A stretch of DNA of 49,383 nucleotides. It comes from Streptomyces flaveus. Lineage in GTDB: Bacteria > Actinomycetota > Actinomycetes > Streptomycetales > Streptomycetaceae. Of the stretch, positions 32,895-40,288 are shown piece after piece. Numbering within the stretch: position 1 is the stretch's first letter; every line of letters begins with the position of its first letter. The translations under genes were made by a program, and so were the position numbers. The notes beneath the pieces are model-generated. The model was not told the origin of the DNA. It searched no databases and worked only from the letters and a program-made list of their open reading frames with translations. The stretch lies in assembly GCF_014647675.1 (NCBI RefSeq), contig NZ_BMPQ01000009.1, positions 93,157 to 142,539 on the forward strand. Direction: 5' to 3'.

Positions 32895-35531
32895 TCACAG
32901 CTTCCGCCGGTCCGCGAACCGGCCTTCCCCGGCGGTGACCTCCTCGCCGCCGGGGAAGACGACGGTCGCCCTCGACCCGGGCGGCACGTCGAGGATGATC
33001 AGCAGCTCCTCCCCCTCGACGTGCCACTCGACCGCGATGAGCCCCTGCGGACCGTCGAACGTCCCGCGTGCCCACGTGATCAAGGCGTGGGGCACCGGCG
33101 CGACGACGAACGACTCCCACGCCACCGAGCCCTCGGCCTGCCGCAGGCCGAGGGTGTGGGTGTGCAGGAACCGGACGACCGCGCCCTTGCTGTAGTGGTT
33201 GAGCGACGCGTGCGCGGTGCCGTCGGCGTCGACGCCGTCCCAGTCTTCCCAGATCGTCGTCGCGCCGCGGTCGAGCATGCCGAGCCACGACGGGTAGGTG
33301 CGCTGGAACAGCACCTCGTAGGCGACGCCGGCGTGGCCGTGGTCGGCGAGCACGGGCAGCAGGTCGGCCGTCGACAGGAGCCCGGTGCCCAGGTGCGTGC
33401 CCGCTTCCCGGACCAGTTCGACCAGCCGCGCCGCGGCCGCCGTGCGCAGGTCGCCGGGCACGAGTCCGAAGTGGAGCGCCCGGACGTAGCTCGCCTGCGT
33501 GTCGGCGGCGGTGCGCCCGCTGTCGTCGAGGAATTCGGTGCGCCACGCGTCCTTCACCCGGTCCGCCAGTTCCGTGTAGCGGGCCGCGTCCTCGGTCCGG
33601 CCGAGGACCTGCGCGGTCGCGGCCAGCGTGGCCGTCGACCGGGCCAGGTAGGCCGTCCCTACCTCCCCCTTGTCGGCGGTGAACCAGCCGGCCGGGTCGG
33701 CCTGCACCGGGTCGATGAGCGAGCCGTCCTCCGCGCGCGCCTTCGGCTCGATCCATTCACCCCAGTGGAATGAGCCGTCCCAGAGGAATTCCTCGTGGGG
33801 CAACGGCTCGGCCGACCGCTCCACCCGCGACGGGTGCCGCGAAGTCCGTGCCGTCGCCAGTGCCCATTCGACCCAGCGGACCATGGCGTCCCAGTTCTCG
33901 GCCAATGCCTCGCGGTCGCCATACGTCTCGTACAGCAGCCACGGTACGAGCGCGATGGCGTCGCCCCAGCCGGACGAGCCCGTCATCATCGCGAACAGGA
34001 CGTCGGGGTGCTCCTTGATGCGGTGCCCGTCCGGGGAGAAGTTCGCGATGCGGCCGTCGGGCAGCTGGTCGTCCCGGACCGAGCGCAGCCACTTGCGCGT
34101 GAACCCGGCGACGTCGTAGAGCCGCACCGCGGTCGGGGCGAAGACCTGGTAATCGCCCGTCCAGCCCAGCCGCTCCCGGTGCGGGCAGTCGGTGGGCACG
34201 TCGACGGCGTTGCCGCGGAAGCTCCAGCCGGCCGCCTCGTGCAGCCGGTTGAGGTCCTCGTCGCCGCAGGCGAAAGTCCCGGTGGGACGCAGGTCCGTGT
34301 GCACGACCTGCATGACGATGCCCGCCGGGTCGAGCGGCACGCCACCGCGCTCGAGCCGCGCGTACCGGCAGCCGTGCACGGTGTGCCGCGGCTCGAAGAC
34401 CTCACCCGGCGCGCCCGAGGAGACCACCTCGTCCCGCTGGACGAACGGGACCGGCGGCTCGCCCGGGCGGGCCGCGTCCAGGTGCGACGTCGTGAGATCG
34501 CCCGCAGGGTCGAGGTGCTCGCCGTAGTCGAGCACGGTCCTGGTGCCCGCCGGGCCGAGGTCGGTGAGGGTGACCCAGCCCGAGGCGTTCTGGCCGAAGT
34601 CGGCGATCCAGGCGCCGGTGGGCAGCTGCGTGACCGACACGGGCGGCCGGCGTTCGACGCGCCGCACCGGCGGGCCGGGCGACCAGCCGATCGGCGGGGC
34701 GGTGACCGCGTCGAGGAGCACCGGGCGTTCCGGGCCCCGCGGGGCGAGGAAGTCGGTGGTCTGCCCGGCCATCAGGTCGGCGCGGGTGATCCGGCCGGGG
34801 CCGCCGGTCCAGTGCTCGTCGGTGCCGGCGACGCGGGTCGAGCCGTCGGCGAAAGCCAGGTGGAGCTCGAGCCGGGCGCCGAGGCGGGGCCCCCAGTCCG
34901 CGGGTTCGCGGAAGGCGCCGACCTGGCCGCGGAACCAGCCGTCCGACAGGACGATCTCGATCGTGTTCGCCCCGGGCCGCACCGCCGCGGTGACGTCCGA
35001 CGCCTGCGCGTAGAGGGTGCGGTCGTAGGAGGTCGAGCCGGGCGTGAGTTCGGCGGTTCCGGCGCGCTCGCCGTTGACGAACGCCTCGTAGACGCCCAGC
35101 GCCGTCGCGTAGAGGCGGGCGCGGGTCACCCCCTCGGGCACGGTGAACGAGCCGCGCAGGATCTGCGCGGGCCGGGCTCCGGGCTCGGTATCCCCGACTT
35201 CGGCCGGAGAAATCCACCGGGCGGTCCAGTCCTCGTCGAACAGCCCGGCCTCGAAGGCGTGCCACTCGCTCCACGGCGACGTGCCCGTCCGGACCCGCCA
35301 GCGCGCCTGTTCGCCGCTGCGCAGCGGCCGAACCGGCCACGCGACCCACCGGTGTTCCCGGGTGCGGGCGACTTCCCGCACGCCGTCGCCGATCAGGATT
35401 TCCACGTCATAGCCGGCGCCCGGGGGCACCTCCGCGGGCGGCTTCCACGACAGCCGCGGCCGCGGCCCGGACACCGGGAACCGGTCGCCACCGAAGTCGA
35501 TCGACAACGCATAAGGCACTGAGCTGACCAT
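32895..35531 (-). CDS. GH78 alpha-L-rhamnosidase
   Basis: An 878-residue GH78 enzyme that releases terminal alpha-L-rhamnose. Beta-sandwich domains cover about residues 1-400, including the segment DFGQNASGWV near 311. The (alpha/alpha)6 catalytic domain runs about 420-790, with DCPHRERLGWTGD at 448-460 (Glu453) and the catalytic Glu762 in WEDWDG; a C-terminal beta domain follows. No signal peptide, so it acts on an imported glycoside. It lies 74 bases downstream of the TetR gene on the same strand, so the two are probably co-transcribed from the divergent promoter at 36.2 kb. Natural substrates may be rhamnosylated plant saponins, flavonoids or pectin oligomers; sequence does not choose. Confidence 0.92.
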   Translation of the reverse strand: MVSSVPYALSIDFGGDRFPVSGPRPRLSWKPPAEVPPGAGYDVEILIGDGVREVARTREHRWVAWPVRPLRSGEQARWRVRTGTSPWSEWHAFEAGLFDEDWTARWISPAEVGDTEPGARPAQILRGSFTVPEGVTRARLYATALGVYEAFVNGERAGTAELTPGSTSYDRTLYAQASDVTAAVRPGANTIEIVLSDGWFRGQVGAFREPADWGPRLGARLELHLAFADGSTRVAGTDEHWTGGPGRITRADLMAGQTTDFLAPRGPERPVLLDAVTAPPIGWSPGPPVRRVERRPPVSVTQLPTGAWIADFGQNASGWVTLTDLGPAGTRTVLDYGEHLDPAGDLTTSHLDAARPGEPPVPFVQRDEVVSSGAPGEVFEPRHTVHGCRYARLERGGVPLDPAGIVMQVVHTDLRPTGTFACGDEDLNRLHEAAGWSFRGNAVDVPTDCPHRERLGWTGDYQVFAPTAVRLYDVAGFTRKWLRSVRDDQLPDGRIANFSPDGHRIKEHPDVLFAMMTGSSGWGDAIALVPWLLYETYGDREALAENWDAMVRWVEWALATARTSRHPSRVERSAEPLPHEEFLWDGSFHWGEWIEPKARAEDGSLIDPVQADPAGWFTADKGEVGTAYLARSTATLAATAQVLGRTEDAARYTELADRVKDAWRTEFLDDSGRTAADTQASYVRALHFGLVPGDLRTAAAARLVELVREAGTHLGTGLLSTADLLPVLADHGHAGVAYEVLFQRTYPSWLGMLDRGATTIWEDWDGVDADGTAHASLNHYSKGAVVRFLHTHTLGLRQAEGSVAWESFVVAPVPHALITWARGTFDGPQGLIAVEWHVEGEELLIILDVPPGSRATVVFPGGEEVTAGEGRFADRRKL

Positions 35532-35567
35532 GAAAGCAGTGCTCCGAGGATTGAGGTGTGCAGGGCG

Positions 35568-35582
35568 CGTCGCACTGCGACG
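35568..35582. repeat. Short inverted repeat between TetR and GH78 genes
   Basis: CGTCGC, ACT, GCGACG: a 6-bp perfect repeat in the 74-base gap. It could be a small RNA hairpin that adjusts expression of GH78 relative to the regulator, or chance. Confidence 0.25.
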
Positions 35583-35605
35583 TCGTGTCGTTCGTCAGGT
35601 GACGC

Positions 35606-36193
35606 TCAACTGATGGTGAAGAAGCGCTCGGCGAAGGCATCCCACACTTCGAGCATGTCCACCGTGGGATCGGCGACCCAAAGCGCCTCCAATCCCGTCC
35701 AGAAGGAGTACAGCTCCCGCGCGGCGAGCATCGGCTTCGGTTTCCAGGACAGCGCCCGCGCGAAACCGTCGAGCGCCCGCTGCTCCCTCTCCAGGAAGTA
35801 GCCGTGCGCGGGGTGGCCGACATCCAGAGCCTCAGCCCGGAGCACGACGTAGAGCCGGACCAACTCACGCTGCTGCTGGTTGTGCTCCACCGTGCTCCGG
35901 AACACCTCGTTCACCGCGGCAGGGTCGGCGAAATCCTCAACCTCGCGTCGCACGGGGTAGGACAGTTCGTCCCGGTGAGCGAGGACAGCCGCGAGGAGAT
36001 CGGCCATGGACGGGAAATGGTGCAGCACCGACGGCTTCCGAATGCCGCACGCGTCCGCGATGTCTGCCAGGGACACCGCGTTGAAGCCGGCAGCAGAGAT
36101 CAGCCGCGCTGCCTCCAGGACGATCTGACGGCGCCGCACTTCGGGCGCCAGCCGTCGCTGGGCGCGGGGAGTGCTGTCAGTTGCTGCATTCAT
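35606..36193 (-). CDS. TetR-family repressor of the glycoside-utilisation locus
   Basis: A 195-residue regulator. The DNA-binding domain spans about residues 16-65, with SLADIADACGIRKPSVLHHF as helix-turn-helix. The C-terminal domain is helical and probably binds a hydrophobic ligand. It is divergent from the MFS-GH2-GH3-GH1 operon. The 102-base gap between them holds paired palindromes of the kind bound by TetR dimers, overlapping both promoters, so it should repress itself, the downstream GH78 gene and the divergent operon until an inducer arrives. A TetR rather than a LacI, ROK or DeoR protein is unusual for a sugar locus and hints at a non-sugar inducer. Confidence 0.9.
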   Translation of the reverse strand: MNAATDSTPRAQRRLAPEVRRRQIVLEAARLISAAGFNAVSLADIADACGIRKPSVLHHFPSMADLLAAVLAHRDELSYPVRREVEDFADPAAVNEVFRSTVEHNQQQRELVRLYVVLRAEALDVGHPAHGYFLEREQRALDGFARALSWKPKPMLAARELYSFWTGLEALWVADPTVDMLEVWDAFAERFFTIS

Positions 36194-36210
36194 CGATCTC
36201 CTCGGGCGGC

Positions 36211-36239
36211 TTGACGACGATGTCCACGAATCCTAATCT
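36211..36239 (+). promoter_or_regulatory. Promoter of the MFS-GH2-GH3-GH1 operon
   Basis: TTGACG (36211-36216), a 17-base spacer and TAATCT (36234-36239) form a near-ideal vegetative promoter. The expected start of transcription falls inside the first operator site. The MFS start codon is 57 bases after the -10 element. Confidence 0.7.
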
Positions 36240-36277
36240 ACCACCCGGTAGGCGCAACCTATCGATCGGTAGATTAG
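36233..36277. promoter_or_regulatory. Paired TetR operators in the divergent promoter region
   Basis: Two 14-bp sites, CTACCACCCGGTAG (36238-36251) and CTATCGATCGGTAG (36259-36272), share the form CTAYCRMYCGGTAG and are near-palindromes. Their centres are exactly 21 bp apart, two turns of B-DNA, so two dimers would bind on the same face. They are nested in a perfect 10-bp outer inverted repeat, CTAATCTACC (36233-36242) and GGTAGATTAG (36268-36277). The sites overlap the -10 region or start of both divergent promoters, which is ideal for repression. Confidence 0.8.
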
Positions 36278-36285
36278 CCGAACAA
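36256..36285 (-). promoter_or_regulatory. Divergent promoter of the TetR-GH78 unit
   Basis: On the minus strand TTGTTC (36285-36280), an 18-base spacer and TAGGTT (36261-36256) form a plausible promoter. The right-hand operator lies within its spacer and the left-hand one at the expected start of transcription, in line with autoregulation. Confidence 0.55.
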
Positions 36286-36295
36286 GGGAGTTCGC

Positions 36296-37720
36296 ATGAC
36301 CGAGCGTGAGTCCGCGGCCACATCCGGCCACCGGAAGGCCGGCACAGCTCCCACGCTCGTCAGCGAGGAGGGCGGCGAGCCGGTGAATGGTCCGGCGCCC
36401 GTCGCCTCCCCCTCCTCGCCTGCCTTCAACGAGGCGGCGATGATTGCGGAGGAGCTCACACATCAGACAACCCCGGGCGAGGACCGTCCCCGGGTGAGCG
36501 CTGCCTACATCTGGCTGGTCGTACTGGCGACGTTCGGCTCCATAGTGGCGCTCGTCGGACCGATCGGATACTCGCTCTCCGTTCTGCTCGCGCGCATTGC
36601 GCCCGAGAACAAGGAGTTCCTCGGCTACGTCACCGGAGTGGGGGCGCTCGTCGTCGTGCTCGCCGGTCCGCTCGTCGGCATTCTCAGCGACCGCACGCGC
36701 AGCCGGCTCGGACGTCGACGTCCCTGGCTCATCGGCCTCACCGTGGTCGGCCTTGCCGGACTGCTGATCGTTTCCGTCTCCCCGAACGTCTGGATCGCGC
36801 TCCTCGGCTGGGGAGTCACGCAACTCGGCTTCGGAATCGCCGGGCTGCAGGTGACGAGCTCGATGGGCGATCGTCTTCCGGAGTCCCAGCGCGGCAAGGT
36901 GGCCGGCCTGACCGGGGTGGCGACGATGGTGGCCTCTATCGCGGGTGTCGTCCTGGCCAGCGCGTTCGCGACCTCGAACCTCCTGATCTTCCTGGTTCCG
37001 GGTCTGGTCGGAGCGACCTTCATCCTCCTGTTCGCTGCCTTCGTCAAAGAGCCCGACCTCCGGAACGCGGCTGCGCCCGAGAAGGTGACGATGGGTTCGC
37101 TGCTCTCCGGTTACGGCTACAACGTGAAGAAGTACAAGGACTTCTCCTGGAACTGGCTCGGACGGTTCCTGTTCAATTTCGGCGTCACACTCTCCAGCAC
37201 CTTCACGACGTTCTTCTTCGCCGCCAAGCTCGGCCGTCCCGTCACTCAGATCGGAGGACTTGTCGCGATTGCCGGCCTGCTCGGCATCGTGTGCACCGTG
37301 GGAGGCGCGGCGCTCAGCGGATTCCTCTCCGACCGGCTCAAGCGGCGCAAGTCCTTCATCCTTCTCGCCGGAGTCCTCTTCGCGGTGGGCGCGGTCACCG
37401 CTTGGCTCGCTCCGGATCTGCCGGTGCTGCTGATCGGGCTGTGCGTCCTGCAGGTCGGCCTCGGCATCTTCTCCGCCGTCGACCAGGCCCTCTACCTGGA
37501 CGTGCTCCCCGAGCAGGACACCCAGGCGGGGCGCTTCGTCGCCATCACCCAGTTCTCGACGTCCATTCCACAGGTCGCCGCACCCCTGCTCGCGCCCGCT
37601 TTCCTCCTCCTCGGAGCCGGCTCCGCGGAGGACAACTACGGCCTCCTGTACCTGATCTCCGCAGGCTTCGCCCTCATCGGGGGATTGGTGATCCTTCTGC
37701 GCGTCAAGAGCGTCCGCTGA
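36296..37720 (+). CDS. MFS transporter, probable glycoside importer
   Basis: A 474-residue membrane transporter. A hydrophilic N-terminal extension of about 65 residues precedes twelve predicted helices. The loop between helices 2 and 3 carries the basic MFS motif GILSDRTRSRLGRRRPW, and a matching GFLSDRLKRRK lies in the second half; the pattern is that of GPH/SLC45-like sugar transporters. AGGGAG five bases before the start is a strong ribosome-binding site. First gene of the operon, it should bring an intact glycoside into the cell, where the signal-less hydrolases act. Export of a toxic aglycone is the alternative. Confidence 0.9.
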   Translation: MTERESAATSGHRKAGTAPTLVSEEGGEPVNGPAPVASPSSPAFNEAAMIAEELTHQTTPGEDRPRVSAAYIWLVVLATFGSIVALVGPIGYSLSVLLARIAPENKEFLGYVTGVGALVVVLAGPLVGILSDRTRSRLGRRRPWLIGLTVVGLAGLLIVSVSPNVWIALLGWGVTQLGFGIAGLQVTSSMGDRLPESQRGKVAGLTGVATMVASIAGVVLASAFATSNLLIFLVPGLVGATFILLFAAFVKEPDLRNAAAPEKVTMGSLLSGYGYNVKKYKDFSWNWLGRFLFNFGVTLSSTFTTFFFAAKLGRPVTQIGGLVAIAGLLGIVCTVGGAALSGFLSDRLKRRKSFILLAGVLFAVGAVTAWLAPDLPVLLIGLCVLQVGLGIFSAVDQALYLDVLPEQDTQAGRFVAITQFSTSIPQVAAPLLAPAFLLLGAGSAEDNYGLLYLISAGFALIGGLVILLRVKSVR

Positions 37721-37752
37721 GTAGTGGCCACCGCGGCAAACCGAGGAGCAGC

Positions 37753-40218
37753 ATGACAAGAACTTCCTTCAACCGCGGCTGGCGCGTCCGCCCCAAGGTG
37801 AGCCCGTTCGCTCAGCTTCAGGCCGGCGCCGGGAACGCGACATCCGTAACCCTGCCGCACGACGCCGTCGCCGCCCTTCCCCGGAACGCCGACGCGCCTT
37901 CCGGAGGACGGACCGGCTACTTTCCCGGTGGCACGTTCGAGTACCTCAAGGACTTCGAGGTTCCCGATCGGTGGCGTGGCAAGCGGGTCACGCTGGAGTT
38001 CCAGGGCGTCTACCGCGACGCCATGGTCTATGTGAACGGCACCTTCGCGGCTCAGCGACCCTCCGGCTACTCACCGTTCGACGTGCCCCTCGACCCGTTC
38101 CTGCGCTACGGGGAATCGAACACCATCCGTGTCGATGCCCGAACCCACGACGACTCCCGGTGGTACAGCGGCGCGGGCATCTACCGGGATGTGACCTTGC
38201 GCGTCACCGACCTCGCCCACCTCGGCGAGGTCCGGATCGCGACGCCTGACATCGACGCCGATCGGGCGGTCGTGGAGGTGGCGACAAGGGTGGTGAACGA
38301 GAGCGTCGAAACCCGGACGCTTCGAGTGCGCACCGAAATCCGCTGTCCTGACGGCGAGGTGATCACGCGCGACTCCGCACCCATCACCCTGCGCGCGGGC
38401 GGGTCCGGGGTGGTCCGCCAGCGGCTGTACGTACCGAATCCGGCCCTGTGGAGCGTGGACAGCCCGGCCCTCCACACGGCCCGCACCGTGCTTGAGAACT
38501 CGTATGAGCTCCTCGACGAGGAAACCACGCCTTTCGGGATCCGTCGCCTTCAGCTCGATCCGATCACCGGCCTGCGCATCAACGGCGAATCGGTCAAGCT
38601 CCGCGGCGCATGCATTCATCACGACAACGGGCCTCTCGGCGCGGCCACCATCGCGCGCGCCGAGGAGCGTCGAGTCGAGCTTCTGAAGCAGGCCGGTTTC
38701 AACGCCCTGCGCAGTTCCCACAACCCGCTGAGCCCCGCAATGCTCGACGCCTGCGATCGCCTCGGCATGCTCGTGATGGACGAGACCTTCGACATGTGGG
38801 CGGAAGGAAAATCGTCGTTCGACTACTCACTGTCGTTCCCGGAATGGTGGGAGCGGGATGTCGAATCTCTGGTACGAAAGGATTTCAACCATCCCAGCGT
38901 GATCTTCTACTCGATCGGCAACGAGATCTTCGAAACCGGCGACGCGCTCGGTTCCGAATGGGGACGCGCACTCGCCGAGAAGATCCGCACCCTCGATCCG
39001 ACACGCTTCGTGACGAACGGCATCAACCCGTTCGTCTCGGTGCTCAGCGAGGTGAAAGAGATGCGCGCCCGCTCCGCCGAAGTGCAGCCCGACGGGGAGG
39101 GCGGCGTGAACGCCATGATGAACGCAGGCGATTTCATGGCGAGAGTCAGCGCCTCGCCGATGGTCAGCGAAAAGACGGAAGCCTCCTTCTCGGTTCTCGA
39201 CGTGGCCGGCCTGAACTACGGGGACGGACGCTACGAGTCCGATCGCGAGCAGTTCCCCCACCGGATCATCGTCGGCACCGAAACCTTCCCGCCGCGGATC
39301 GCGCACAACTGGCGCCTCGTGCTGGACAACGCCCACGTGCTGGGTGACTTCACCTGGACCGGCTGGGACTACCTCGGCGAAGCCGGCGTCGGCCGGCTCC
39401 AGTACGCGGATGTGAGCCCGGTCTTCGAGGCGCCCTACCCGTGGATCTCCGCGCGGGTGGGAGACCTGGACATCACCGGCCTGCGCAGGCCCATCTCCTA
39501 CTACCGGGAGATCGTGTTCGGCCTCCGAACCCAGCCCTACCTCGCCGTTCAACGCCCCGAGGTATACGGGCGTGAGGGCTTCGGCATGTGGGCGTGGAGC
39601 GATTCCATCGCCAGCTGGAGCTGGGACGTGCCGATCGGCACCCCGATCGCCGTGGAGGTGTACACCGTCGCTGACGAAGTCGAGTTGCTGCTCAACGGCC
39701 GCTCTCTGGGGCGGGCGACGCCAGGAGAGTCCAAGCCCTTCCTGGCCGAGTTCGATCTCACCTACGAGCCCGGGGAACTGGTGGCCGTCGGTTACCGCAA
39801 CGGCGTCGAACAGGGACGCACGTCGCTCCGCTCGGCCACCGGCCCGACTCGGCTCGTCGCCGTCGCCGACCGGACAGAACTGCACGCGGACGACTCCGAC
39901 CTCAGCTTCATCACCATCGAACTCCGCGACGAGCAGGGCAACCCGGCGGGCGCACACGATCAGCTGGTGCACGTGACGGTCGAGGGCGCGGCCGTCCTGC
40001 AGGCCCTCGGCAGTGCCCGCCCGGACTCGGAGGAACGCTTCGACGCAGCGCAGTGCACCACGTTCGACGGCCGGGCTCTGGCGATCGTCCGGCCGAGAGG
40101 TGCCGGGGAGATCACGGTGACCGTCACTGCGGAAGGCCTCGAACCGGTCGTCCTCGAGCTGGAGTCGCTGGAACCCGACGACGAGCCCGTCACCGCCGCG
40201 CTCCTGGCCCTGCGATGA
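37753..40218 (+). CDS. GH2 family glycoside hydrolase
   Basis: An 821-residue enzyme. The sugar-binding domain (about 1-155) and an immunoglobulin-like domain (about 155-265) precede the TIM barrel (about 265-560). Glu391 in SIGNEIFE is the acid/base and Glu510 in VGTETF the nucleophile. C-terminal beta domains (about 590-800) include the bacterial DUF4982-type region with VEVYTVADEVELLLNGRSLG. GH2 covers beta-galactosidases, glucuronidases and mannosidases; the motifs fit a beta-galactosidase-like enzyme but do not fix the sugar. No signal peptide. The start at 37753 has GAGGAG six bases upstream, and the gene follows the transporter by 32 bases. Confidence 0.92.
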   Translation: MTRTSFNRGWRVRPKVSPFAQLQAGAGNATSVTLPHDAVAALPRNADAPSGGRTGYFPGGTFEYLKDFEVPDRWRGKRVTLEFQGVYRDAMVYVNGTFAAQRPSGYSPFDVPLDPFLRYGESNTIRVDARTHDDSRWYSGAGIYRDVTLRVTDLAHLGEVRIATPDIDADRAVVEVATRVVNESVETRTLRVRTEIRCPDGEVITRDSAPITLRAGGSGVVRQRLYVPNPALWSVDSPALHTARTVLENSYELLDEETTPFGIRRLQLDPITGLRINGESVKLRGACIHHDNGPLGAATIARAEERRVELLKQAGFNALRSSHNPLSPAMLDACDRLGMLVMDETFDMWAEGKSSFDYSLSFPEWWERDVESLVRKDFNHPSVIFYSIGNEIFETGDALGSEWGRALAEKIRTLDPTRFVTNGINPFVSVLSEVKEMRARSAEVQPDGEGGVNAMMNAGDFMARVSASPMVSEKTEASFSVLDVAGLNYGDGRYESDREQFPHRIIVGTETFPPRIAHNWRLVLDNAHVLGDFTWTGWDYLGEAGVGRLQYADVSPVFEAPYPWISARVGDLDITGLRRPISYYREIVFGLRTQPYLAVQRPEVYGREGFGMWAWSDSIASWSWDVPIGTPIAVEVYTVADEVELLLNGRSLGRATPGESKPFLAEFDLTYEPGELVAVGYRNGVEQGRTSLRSATGPTRLVAVADRTELHADDSDLSFITIELRDEQGNPAGAHDQLVHVTVEGAAVLQALGSARPDSEERFDAAQCTTFDGRALAIVRPRGAGEITVTVTAEGLEPVVLELESLEPDDEPVTAALLALR

Positions 40219-40251
40219 AGACCACCCGGCGCACCCCTTCCACCACCATCC

Positions 40252-40273
40252 TCAGCGGGGCGAACCCCGCTGA
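40252..40273 (+). repeat. Intercistronic hairpin between GH2 and GH3 genes
   Basis: A perfect 9-bp stem (TCAGCGGGG with CCCCGCTGA) closed by the tetraloop CGAA, 33 bases after the GH2 stop and just before the GH3 ribosome-binding site AAGGAG. No T-tract follows. It is more likely a stability, processing or partial-termination element within the operon than a full terminator. Confidence 0.6.
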
Positions 40274-40288
40274 ACCAGAAGGAGACCG

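Noticed and set aside
33795..35522. 575-codon plus-strand frame opposite GH78
   Set aside because: Antisense shadow with Arg/Pro/Gly-biased composition; GH78 is well supported.
36233..37759. 508-codon minus-strand frame opposite the MFS gene
   Set aside because: It would run through the operators and the transporter in antisense and has the acidic/basic repetitive composition of a shadow.
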